From the NCBI GenBank assembly GCA_950295325.1, contig OX485803.1, positions 76,275,554-76,339,553 of the forward strand: a DNA stretch of 64,000 bases, given 5' to 3'. The position numbers and the translations under genes are program-made. This stretch comes from Polytrichum commune. Lineage: Eukaryota; Streptophyta; Polytrichopsida; Polytrichales; Polytrichaceae. Within the stretch, counting starts at the first letter, position 1; each line of letters starts with the position of its first letter. Under the pieces are notes generated by a model. The model did not search any database. It was not told the DNA's origin and saw nothing but the letters and a program-made list of their open reading frames with translations. Shown here one piece after another: positions 47,935 to 56,281 of the stretch.

Positions 47935-48825
47935 GTTAGAATGCCGGGGCCGGGCGGCCAAGAGAGGCGCCGACCCTCCTATGTCCCGCCCCTAGAGGCA
48001 AGGACAATGCCGAAGGCAATGTCCATAGGGTGCCATGTGTCAACACCAGAAGCCGCGCGGGCAACCACCTCCACCAAGGAGGTTTGGACACCTGGCAGGG
48101 TTTTGGCCCGCGAGGCTTCTGGGCCGTTGATGGGCCCGAGAAATCGCATGGCCAGGATTGTCTGAAGGGGAACCCCTTCGGCTCTCCCCTTCTCTCCCCT
48201 CCTCTTTCTCTCTTTCTCTCTTTCTCGCTTTCCTCTCCCTCCGCACGAAGCGCCGCCGCTTTCCATAGCGACGCGCCAAGCGATTGTGAGTTTGTCTTTT
48301 CGCATAGCTTCTTGCGCTCATTGGGTATTGCTTGGACGCGCCGCTTCCCGCGAAGCGCCGCTTTCCTCTTTGTCTTTCTCTTCACTTCTTCCTTTGCATT
48401 CTTCTTCTCCTCTCTGGTCCTTCGAGTCCTCTTCTAGGATTATAGGCTTATTCTCTCTTCCTGGTTCAGCGTGCACGCATTGAGTGAGTCCGGATCGCTT
48501 TAGTTGAGTGTCATTCATTTCTTATTGTAGAGTGGATGCGGTGAGTGACATCAGAGTTTTGTTGTTGTTGTGGAGTGATTTCAGGTTGTTATTAGTAGTG
48601 ATCAGAAGGCTTGCAAGAATCAGGGTGTTTGTGAGAGGGTTTTAGAGTGCTTGTGAGATTCATAGTGATTTTTAGGTGTTTCTGAGTGTTGATTTTTAGT
48701 GATATCACAGAGTTTCAGGATTCTGGATCTAAGAATCAGCTTGTAAGAGCAACTCACAAGAGTTTCTGGATTCTGGTTATAAGAATCAGCTTGTAAGAGC
48801 AGCTTACAAGAGTTTCAAACACAAG
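47935..48825 (+). promoter_or_regulatory. GC-rich promoter/leader region of the ParB-methyltransferase gene
   Basis: Composition changes abruptly to GC-rich at about 47935. There are two strong hairpins: GGACAATGCC/GGCAATGTCC at 48002-48024, and 17-bp arms at 48046-48062 and 48106-48122. A long CT-rich tract (48173-48240), typical of plant leaders, follows. A direct duplication of about 48 bp (AGAATCAGCTTGTAAGAGCA) lies at 48718-48812. The leader exon would end at ACAAG|GTATAT (48825). The start of transcription cannot be placed. Confidence 0.45.
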
Positions 48826-49578
48826 GTATATCATTTCACTCTACACAATTTGCTTCACTTCCTTTACGATCATGTTTCATATACAATGCATTGTATATGA
48901 TGTTTAAACATTAAACATGCCTCTGGAAACTAAGTAGTTTCGGGAGGCGACCCAAACCCCAATTTAAAATGTAACGAAACATTTAAAATCAGCTTGAAAA
49001 TTGATTAAATGTTTGGGTCGATCGACCCAAACATTGCAGCCTCATGTTTGGGTCGCTCGACCCAAACCCCAAAGGCTCATGTTTGGGTCGAGCGACCCAA
49101 ACATGAGGCTGCAATGTTTGGGTCGTTCGACCTAAACCCCAATTCAAAATATAAAAAAACCCTTGAAACCATATTAAGAATTAATAAAATGTTTGGGGTC
49201 GAGCGACCCAAACCACAGAGCCTCATGTTTGGGTCGCTCGACCCAAACCTCAATTAAAAAAAAAACTTGAAACCAGATTGAGATTTAATAAAATGTTTGG
49301 GTCGAGCGACCCAAACCCCAATTTCAAATCTATTGAAACACTAGAAATCAGCTTTAAAATTAATGAAATGTTTGGGTCGCTCGACCCAAACACTCTAGCC
49401 TCCACATTTAAAGAATACGAGCCACCAAGTGTTCAAGGTTTTGGTCGATCGACCCAAACCTTGAATTCGGGCTGGTCAATAAAATACATTTGTTCCATTT
49501 CCACCAAATGTTAAATGCATTGTCGACTACTTTGGGTCGATCGACCGAAACTAATAGTTTTAATTTCTGGACTTACAG
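48826..49578 (+). other. leader intron of the ParB-methyltransferase gene
   Basis: Donor GTATAT and acceptor TTCTGGACTTACAG immediately before the ATG at 49579. It holds palindrome array P2. Confidence 0.6.
49011..49551. repeat. palindrome array P2 (10 copies, mixed centres)
   Basis: Ten copies of the GTTTGGGTCG/CGACCCAAAC inverted repeat. Starts and centres: 49011 AT, 49046 CT, 49081 AG, 49116 TT, 49191 AG, 49227 CT, 49295 AG, 49370 CT, 49438 AT, 49530 AT. Spacers contain recurring TTGAAAC-like and TTAATAAAATG-like phrases. A lone half-site (GCGACCCAAACC) lies at about 48948. Confidence 0.92.
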
Positions 49579-50904
49579 ATGGCCCCCAAGAAGAGACCTG
49601 GAGAAAGGTTCTTTATGCTCGCGCCAGACGTAATATGGCAGGAGTATGAAACCCCCCAGGACGACTCATACGTGCCCAAGGATGGGCTTGTCCTTGCGTG
49701 GTCAGTTCAGGTTGTAAAGGGCTCCCAGTTCAAGCTCCTATTCGTGGTAAAAGTAGGGACCCACGAGAACCACACTTGGACAACGTTGACAGGATGGGAG
49801 GTTGCGTCCGTCCAAGCCCTCGGGGATTACGTGGACGTAATTCTCGAGAACTCCGCCGTGCACAACGCCCACATGTTCATGCACCAGTTCTCCAAGTCAT
49901 TCGACACTATATACGCCAAGGAGTCATGCGTGGAGCCTGAAACAATTAAACCGGAGACAATTTTCATAGATGGCAATGTAACCAACACGAAGGTTGCAAG
50001 TAGGTTTACAAAATTGAAACAGGCCATCACGGTCCTCAACAAGGCGCTGCAAAGTAAAGCCAAAACGCAGAAGCCTGTGAGGCGTAAGGCAACGGCGGAA
50101 GAAGGCGCAGGGTCGTCCAGACCCCAAACTGTGAGGATACCGTGTCCGATCCCTGCAGACTCCAGACGGCCTAGCACTACAGGAACGCTGGCTGACAGCG
50201 AGACGCCCACACCGTCCGGAAGCCGGCAGACGACCCCGTCGAAGAGGGCGAGAGAGTCCTCCGTCATGACCACCGAGCCAGTTTCCCCGGAGCTGCGGAT
50301 GCCAAAACCTGGCCAAGAGGTGGATGCAGGCGAGATACAGAAAATCAATGATAACTTCGAGACGAAGTGCCTGCATTGCTTCTTCATGGGCAGGGACTTC
50401 AAGTTCGAGGTGAACATTGCACAGTGCTACCTTGTGCCACCTGAGAAGTGTGTCCGAGCCAAGGAGGACGCCTACGTCGACTGGATGGTCGCTCAGATCT
50501 TGGGAGGGCAATTCAAAGACGACAGGCAGACGATTGTTGTCATGCCGCAAGGGCTGAAGAGAATGCCGACGCCTGAAATGTGGCCGACAATATGCAAAGG
50601 CGACTTCTGGCTGATTGATGGCCAGCACAGTGTGGAGGCGTCTAAAAAACTTCAGCTGATGACCGAGTGGGACGACCCCAACAACCAAAAGGAGAAGCTA
50701 AAGGTGTGGAAGGCATTGGTGGTTTGGTCTGACAACGAGACCGTACTAACCGACATCTCACGCTTCTTCAACATGGGAAACAAGAAGAGGGCGTACCAGG
50801 CATCCTGGATTCGGAACATCATGGCCTCGAGGGAGGTGTGGGAGTTTTACGGCAGGCCTCCCAAGGAAAGGGAGAATGCTATAGACAAGAACCCAAAATG
50901 GGAG
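49579..50904 (+). CDS. ParB-like domain / methyltransferase-like protein, exon A
   Basis: First coding exon (442 codons, phase 0 at both ends). Residues 1-150 form an unidentified domain. Residues 160-260 are a basic, Ser/Pro-rich, probably disordered linker. From about residue 280 it resembles the ParB/Srx N-terminal fold: YLVPPEKC near 284-291, IVVMPQG, then WLIDGQHSVEASKKL with DGQHS at 347-351 (the ParB G.HR-type motif), and a following VW.AL.V...N segment. In bacteria and phages ParB-like domains are often fused to DNA methyltransferases, which matches exon B. The ATG directly follows a good acceptor. GC content is clearly higher than in the flanks. Functional assignment is by motif only. 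Confidence 0.75.
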
Positions 50905-51323
50905 GTGAGTATGTTTGGGTCGATTGACCCAAACTCTTGAATTGTTTACCTTTTTTATTCAGGTTTATAGTTTGGATCGATCGACCCAAACTATAACATT
51001 GCTTACTTTTTCTCTTCAGGTTTATAGTTTGGGTCGATCGACCCAAACTCTTGAATTGTTTATTTTTTTTATTCAGGTTTATAGTTTGGGTCGATCGACC
51101 CAAACTCTTAAATTGTTTACTTTTTTTATTCAGGTTTATAGTTTGGGTCGATCGACCCAAACTATAACATTGTTTATTTTTTCTCGTCGTGTTTATAGTT
51201 TGGATCGATCGACCCAAACTGTAACATTGCTTACTTTTTCTCGTGAGGTTTATAGTTGGGGTCGATCGACCCAAACTCTTGCATTCGCAGTTTTCTCACG
51301 TGTGTTATTTACTTCATGTGCAG
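50905..51323 (+). other. intron between exons A and B
   Basis: GTGAGT donor, CATGTGCAG acceptor, phase 0. Almost entirely composed of palindrome array P3. Confidence 0.8.
50913..51276. repeat. palindrome array P3 (7 copies, centre AT, exact 57-bp period)
   Basis: Copies start at 50913, 50970, 51027, 51084, 51141, 51198 and 51255, exactly 57 bp apart. All have the centre AT, giving the core TCGATCGA. Each unit after the first begins GTTTATAGTTTGG; most are preceded by a T-rich tract ending TTCAG. A unit therefore looks like a 57-bp mini-intron (GT…CAG). Confidence 0.93.
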
Positions 51324-52655
51324 GACTTCAAATACCAGATGATCAACAAATTCTCCTCGATTGACAACGCTTCCCACAAGCAGAAGAAGTACAACGAGCT
51401 AAGAGGAGAAATTTATTTGATCACAGCGTCTGACTCCGTGTGGGGGAGATGGAAGAGTGTTTTCGAGAAACACGAGACAGGGGACCTCATGGATCCCGAC
51501 ACCGGCATGCTCTTCAATCAGACTACGCGCTTCAAGCAGATGAAGCCTCTGGTGAGGGAGTTCTTCAGGGCTCTTCAAGGTCTCTCGGAGACAGAGATGG
51601 GAAAGGCGGCGTCCCACATCCTTCACGTGCAGCCGACGGCGAAGAGATGTTGGGTCCACCCGAAGATCGTCTTCATCAAGCCCAAAATCTTCGTCCCTTC
51701 ATGCTACACCATGAAGGAATGGACGGAGAATAGGAAAAAGAAGACGACCATCGTCCAGGAGCTGCACAAGCTGGTGCCGGAAAGGAAGCTCATAGTGGAT
51801 GGAGAGATCGACGAGGCGCACTGGAGGGCATTCAAAGCCGACTACAAGTTCACCAGTGCGTCAATGGCGGCACTCATCAGGGAGGCGGGAGACGACTTCC
51901 TGAAGTCCAAGCTTGTGAAGGGGGGGAGGAACCGAGCGCTTCCCGAACACTCCGCGCGTGCCTTCTCGAACTTTATAAAGGAGAAGAAGATCGTCAGCTT
52001 CGAGGGCGACGCCTACTTCAACTTGGTCACCCTCGAGCCTCTCAAGATCCAAGGATGGCCGGGCTCTGATGCCAGGAAGGCTATCAGGACAAAAGCCGGG
52101 GACCGCTTCCCCTTCGGAATGATAGACTTCAGGAACATCCCTGGAGCCTCATTCGAGGTGACAATGAGCACCCCATTCTACGAGCCGTTCTTCACGAAGT
52201 TTGTGGATTACGGCAGCCCCAAATTCAGGGAGGTCGACGTCTGGCTGTGGATTGTCGAGGACAGGAGGGCAGAGCACGTGTACGAGATCGTGCGGAAATT
52301 GCAGCCAGAGTACGCCGTCTCAAAATCTCACTACGTTGCTGCACCGGCGGAGGGGGCGTACAGCACGCTGAAAGACAAGAAGACGAAGATCGTCAACGTG
52401 CTGTGCTTGTACTTTGTGTACAAAGCTGAGCTGCTTAAGGTGCCAAACCATCCCATAGCCAGGATAGAGAAGCTCTTCCAAGTCCAAGAAGGGTTGGGCA
52501 CCAGCAGGAGCTTGTACGACGAGGCGAAGTACGCCAACTACCCCGCGGATGAGCTGCGCATGGAGTTCTACCTGCGGATGATGAGGACCCTCACGAAGAG
52601 AGGGGACTGCATCTTCAACGTCTTCGGGGGCTCCAAACCGGTTTTCGCAGCCATG
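51324..52655 (+). CDS. DNA N4/N6-methyltransferase-like domain, exon B
   Basis: A 444-codon exon, phase 0 at both ends. The C-terminal half follows the order of the N6_N4 methyltransferase family in which the catalytic motif precedes the AdoMet motif. STPFYEPF at 724-731 (numbering from exon A) stands where DPPY is expected. ELRMEFYLRMMRTLTKRGD leads into NVFGGSKPVFAAM at 874-886, where bacterial enzymes have DPF.GSGTT..AA. Both motifs are eroded, so catalysis is doubtful and a DNA-binding or regulatory role is possible. The N-terminal half (KWE|DFKYQMINKFSS, WGRWKSVFE) is unassigned. The exon has no stop and ends at ATG|GTAAGC. The domain call is by pattern, with moderate certainty. Confidence 0.7.
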
Positions 52656-53001
52656 GTAAGCAAATAACCTGAAGGAACTATATGGACGGTTTGGGTCGAG
52701 CGACCCAAACTAGGGCATGCATTGTTTGGGTCGCTCGACCCAAACTAGGGGCACGGTCTGTTTGGGTCGAGCGACCCAAACTAGGGGCATGGTTTGTTTG
52801 GGTCGAGCGACCCAAACTAGGGCATGCATGGTTTGGGTCGCTCGACCCAAACTATGGGCATGCACAGTTTGGGTCGAGCGACCCAAACTAACTATTATTG
52901 TTTTTTTGGGTGTCATTTTTCCTTATTCTTCATTGGTGATACTAATACTATTGATTTGGATTGTGCATATGTCTGGGTTGAACATCTACTCCTATGTGGA
53001 G
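52656..53001 (+). other. intron between exons B and C
   Basis: Donor GTAAGC, a branch-point-like TACTAATAC near 52940, and the first AG after it at 53000-53001, which keeps phase 0. This acceptor has a weak pyrimidine tract and would drop SGLNIYSYVE, residues that fit the methyltransferase fold (see findings). Confidence 0.5.
52689..52888. repeat. palindrome array P4 (6 copies, centre AG/CT)
   Basis: Starts and centres: 52689 AG, 52724 CT, 52760 AG, 52796 AG, 52831 CT, 52867 AG. Spacing is 35-36 bp, with ACTAGGGGCATG-like spacers. AG and CT are the same site read from opposite strands, so the six sites are in mixed orientation. Confidence 0.93.
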
Positions 53002-53962
53002 GATACCGATGTTCAATTCTACAGGACCCAGAAGGCACTGGCGAAGAGAATGGACATCCTCGACTGGATACCCGGATCCTACGTCGAAGAGATCGTCGAG
53101 GGGGGCGAGAATCCTTTGGATATGGCGAGGCGAATCAACCCGGGGGAATTCGCCATGCGGGCCCCCATTCAATTGCCAGAGCCGCTCATCGGGTTGCATC
53201 CGGGCAATCCCTCTATGGGAGTAGGTGGCGAGGTTGCGGAGGAGGGGGAGGAAGAGGAGGAGGAGGAGGAAGCAGAGAAAGTGGAGGGGGAGGTGGAGGA
53301 AGGGGCAACAGGATTCACTCAAGAATCCGAGGCCCCTCAGCGGAAGAAGGCCATGCGAGCTGCCACGCCGCAGAGCAAGCTAGTGCCCGTCCTCACGGTG
53401 GCCGACGCGAAGGACATGTATTCGAGGGACGCGACGGCCACCTTCAGGGAGCGGCGAATGCTGAAGGGGAAGAAATTATACAGCGACTATGCGGTGGAGG
53501 AGACGATCGCCATAAGCTCCGAGGACGAGGACAACATGGAGCTCGCGAAGAGGCTGAGGTCGGATCCTGCCTCCCCCACAGCGTTCGCCGGGATGGTGAG
53601 GGTGAAACCCGAGGTCCTCACCGTGGAGGAGGCCAACGCGAAGATGCTCCGGGACGAGGAGCAACACGTCCGATTGCAAAAGGCCGCCGCCGAGGAGCCC
53701 TCGGTCCGCAACGAAGTCGCGGAGTTGAGGGCTCTCCTGTTGGAGCAGGAGCGGCAAAGGGCGATGGCCCCACCTCCGTCCCAAGCGGACCTAATCACGC
53801 AAGTGATCCAGGGCATGCTGGCGCAGGGATTGGTGATGGCTCCCCCGAGTTCATTCCCTCACTTGCCTGCAGGCTTCCCTCCACAGGATATCCGCCCGCG
53901 GCCGGCGCCGCAGCAGTCCTTCAGCTTCGCGCACTTGCTGCAGCCGCACGCCCGTCCAGCAG
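53002..53962 (+). CDS. end of methyltransferase-like domain and acidic linker, exon C1
   Basis: TDVQFYRTQKALAKRMDIL at the start fits the helix after the AdoMet motif of N4/N6 methyltransferases. This supports exons B and C belonging to one protein. A Glu-rich stretch (about 53236-53310) follows. A predicted coiled-coil region holds EEANAKMLRDEEQHVRLQKA and EVAELRALLLEQERQRAMAP, and then a Pro-rich tail. In frame it could run on to a stop at 54079. I prefer an exit at CAG|GTGGAC (53963), because the phase then matches the downstream exon. An alternative start is the in-frame ATG at 52969, which would make this a separate gene. Confidence 0.6.
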
Positions 53963-54113
53963 GTGGACGACCCCAACCTTTGGCGCGTCCCCGGAGCTTC
54001 CAGCCCGTTGGCACCCCCGCCGCTCCGGCCTCCCATCCTCTCGCCCCCACAACACCAGCGGGACGACCCCCACATGTTTAGGTCGTCCGACCCAAACAGT
54101 GCCGACGTTGCAG
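53963..54113 (+). other. candidate intron (phase 1) around a palindrome
   Basis: Donor CAG|GTGGAC and acceptor GACGTTGCAG; 151 bp, C-rich. It removes the stop at 54079-54081 and one palindrome and reconciles the two frames. The donor is weak; a frameshift is the alternative. Confidence 0.35.
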
Positions 54114-54470
54114 CGTCCCAGAGCGACGTTCGCCAACCAGCAGGGTTTGGGTCGGCCGACCCAAACCCCGTCCCCGACCAGACCCCGGTGGACGAGCCCA
54201 TGTTAGACGTTGAAGGCCCGCAAGGGCCTGGTGATACCTCTACTCCTAACCCAGTCGATGAACCAATGCATGATGCGCATGCGGAGGTTGGGTTGGGACA
54301 AAGGCCTGACAGTCAGCCTTTGCAGGAGCAGGTTGCGGCTGACGTCGTCGTCGGAGGCGGCGGTGACAGAGGTGGGGCAACGCACGCGATGCCGGCATCA
54401 ACGTCGTCGAGGCACGACCAAGGCGAGGTAATGCACTGACCCCACTCAGTTTGGGTCGGTCGACCCAAAC
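54076..54470. repeat. three dispersed palindromes P5 (centres TC, GC, GT)
   Basis: Single copies at 54076-54097 (centre TC, one arm mismatch), 54145-54166 (centre GC) and 54449-54470 (centre GT). The second lies in what appears to be coding sequence and is read as FGSADPNP. The third is in the next intron. Confidence 0.88.
54114..54427 (+). CDS. disordered linker, exon C2
   Basis: The frame reads SQSDVRQPAG, FGSADPNPVPDQ (a palindrome in coding sequence), then two similar phrases TPVDEPMLD and NPVDEPMHD, and a Gly-rich end. Ends at GGCGAG|GTAATG in phase 0. Low complexity; no domain. It serves as a linker between the methyltransferase-like part and the phosphatase-like part if the exons are joined as proposed. 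Confidence 0.5.
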
Positions 54471-54945
54471 TCCCTGGGTCTTTGTCTTCTTGCCTTGGTC
54501 GTGTCCCCTAGCTACCCTAAACTCACGCACATGTCGCCCCCCCCCCGGCACTCGCGCCCTTCGCCACATCCCCCCGACCATTCGTTCGTCCACATACCCC
54601 CCGGCTTGCGACGAAGTTTTCATCACGGCAGCCCGTCTCTTCAATTTTTGCTAGATGTAGAAGTAGGCTAGTTTGAACGCATCGTTCAACGCGGCTCCCC
54701 CCAATCAAGATGTACATAGAGCATTGTATACAATATAATCGCCATTTTTTACTCCTATATACTTGTATCTTGTGTTTGAATGTATGTTGTATGCTCTTGC
54801 CTCTCTTGTATCCCTTGTTGCACCCCCTCCAAAAATGAATCAAATGGTTTTGTGTTTGCACCGAGAACACTCGTTTCTTTAAATGCTTCGTTTGGACATA
54901 GCATGACATAAGTCGCCCACCGTTTTCTCTCGATCGTATCCGCAG
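54428..54945 (+). other. intron between exons C2 and D
   Basis: Donor GTAATG, acceptor CTCGATCGTATCCGCAG, phase 0. Carries one palindrome (54449) and a run of C (54539-54547). Confidence 0.6.
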
Positions 54946-55758
54946 GGCTCGGAGCATAGCGTAGCGGCTCCCCGACGCTCTTCTCCAAGGAGCAAAGAGG
55001 GCAGCGCGGCGGCGCCCCCGATTTTACCCGCCCCGCCCCCGCGGCCGAAGAAACGATTCCTGGTGTTAGACCTGAACGGGGTCCTCGTCCAATGCGTTCA
55101 TTGCCCGAGGACCCCCACGGTGCCCTTTTGCAAGCCCGAGGACGCGAATTACGACGGGCCGCCCACGTTCATAAAGAGCAAGCTAGTTCACCTCCGCCCG
55201 TGGCTTCGGACCTTCCTCCAGATGGCCCAACAACGATGGTGGGTGGTCGTTTGGAGCTCCATGACGGCCGAGAACACCAATGCCGTCGTGGAGTTCATCT
55301 TCAAGGGCATCGAGCCCCCGTGCATGGTCCTAGCACAGGAAGCCTGTAGAATATTGTACACACCGGACGGCAAAGTCGTCAAAAAACCAAACAACCCCGC
55401 TTCCCCCCAATACCTCAAGGTCTTGAAGCCCATTTTTTGGGACCAGCGGCCGTCCTTGATAGGCGTCCCCTACGACGTCCGTCCCACCCGCGAGAACACG
55501 CTCATGGTGGACGACAGCGCCGCAAAGAACATGTTGAACCCGACGGCCAACCTCATAGTTTGCCCTACCTGGACGGTCGAGAAGGTCCGGGACCGATTTT
55601 TGTTAGACCTTGGTAAATACCTCCAGGCGCTCTGCGGAAGCGGACTGCCCGTAAACAATTTTGTTAGGAACAATCCGATAGGCGAGAGATACTTGGATCC
55701 ACGAGACCATTTGTACAGAGAGTTGTTATCTCACGCGAAATTTAACAAGCTCATTTGA
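54946..55758 (+). CDS. FCP1/NIF-type HAD phosphatase-like domain, exon D
   Basis: A 270-codon last exon, in phase 0 with exon C2. After a Pro-rich linker comes KKRFLVLDLNGVLVQ (motif I; D at exon residue 42), WWVVVWSSMTAENTNAVV (motif II), LKVLKPIFWDQ (motif III lysine region) and TLMVDDSAAKNMLNP (motif IV). The family tail V..FVRNNPIGERYLDPRD...Y follows. These are the landmarks of FCP1/CTD small phosphatase-like domains, here of the size usual in plants. The second Asp of the D.DG catalytic motif is Asn, so the general acid is missing and phosphatase activity is uncertain. There is no ATG before the domain, so upstream exons are required. Ends in TGA. Confidence 0.8.
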   Translation, partial: GSEHSVAAPRRSSPRSKEGSAAAPPILPAPPPRPKKRFLVLDLNGVLVQCVHCPRTPTVPFCKPEDANYDGPPTFIKSKLVHLRPWLRTFLQMAQQRWWVVVWSSMTAENTNAVVEFIFKGIEPPCMVLAQEACRILYTPDGKVVKKPNNPASPQYLKVLKPIFWDQRPSLIGVPYDVRPTRENTLMVDDSAAKNMLNPTANLIVCPTWTVEKVRDRFLLDLGKYLQALCGSGLPVNNFVRNNPIGERYLDPRDHLYRELLSHAKFNKLI

Positions 55759-55775
55759 GACACTACGTGTGTTTG

Positions 55776-55816
55776 TATGTGTATGTATGTATGTATGTGT
55801 GTGTGTGTGTGTGTGC
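55776..55816 (+). repeat. (GT)n / (TATG)n microsatellite
   Basis: GTATGTATGTATGT followed by a GT run, 18 bp after the stop of exon D. Confidence 0.85.
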
Positions 55817-55927
55817 GCACGCGCCCGTTCATTTTGTGTAATATATGCTTCATATGTATCTTGATTTTCACGCGCTCTAGCAAACCCTCCTCCCTTGGGT
55901 TTTGTTTCGTTTCATTTTTTGCGCCAG

Positions 55928-56281
55928 CGTTTGGAGCCCTCGATTGACATCGTCAGCGAGTCGGACTTGGGGAGCTTCTTCTACGAGACCGTCTACGACG
56001 CCGCGTCGACCATTGACTACTCCAAGGAGCCTCTTGACGCCGGCGTCGTCGATAGCCCCCCACCCAAGCAAATCTTCCGGCATTCTCCGTCCCCGTCACC
56101 GCTCAAGGGCATAAATCGCAAATGCGTCCGGACATCCCCCTCTCCACCCGGCGGCAGTAGTACACCTCAACGGCGGCTACGGATGGACGCTCGGCCAACG
56201 AAGAGTGGAACCCTTCCTATTCCTTTGCGGGACGCATTGCCCCTCCTCGCCGACTCCGACGGGAACGCCCCCGGTGACAAG
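55928..56281 (+). CDS. orphan exon E of unknown product
   Basis: A 118-codon open frame between a good acceptor (TTTTTTGCGCCAG) and a donor (GACAAG|GTGAAC), phase 0 on both sides. It contains PSIDIVSESDLGSFFYETVY and a Ser/Pro-rich tail. It has no ATG, so it needs an upstream exon. The only phase-compatible link found is a weak donor (CTGCCC|GTAAAC, 55651) inside exon D, which would replace the last 36 residues of the phosphatase-like domain. It may be an alternative 3' part of the same gene or a remnant of another gene. Confidence 0.45.

Noticed and set aside
47936-48483. Arg/Lys/Glu-rich open frames on both strands of the GC-rich leader
   Set aside because: They come from CT- and GC-rich leader sequence, overlap each other and lack domains; the region fits a promoter/leader better.
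49827-50688. Long antisense frames (196 and 254 codons) opposite exon A
   Set aside because: Shadow frames of a GC-rich exon; the sense frame has the domain motifs and splice sites.
50879-51274. 131- and 149-codon frames across the intron between exons A and B
   Set aside because: Repeat-derived (array P3), inside a well-bounded GT-AG intron.
52824-54206. 460-codon frame overlapping exon C in another frame
   Set aside because: Gly/Arg-rich shadow translation without domain logic; the chosen frame continues the methyltransferase fold and matches intron phases.
44535-54470. CRISPR array
   Set aside because: Repeats are palindromic and evenly spaced, but spacers are themselves near-identical within an array, there are no cas genes, and the context is a plant nuclear genome.
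49579-55758. Giant-virus or recent bacterial insertion as the source of the ParB-methyltransferase unit
   Set aside because: Multiple spliceosomal introns and a plant-type FCP1 domain argue against a recent foreign insertion; an ancient transfer remains possible.
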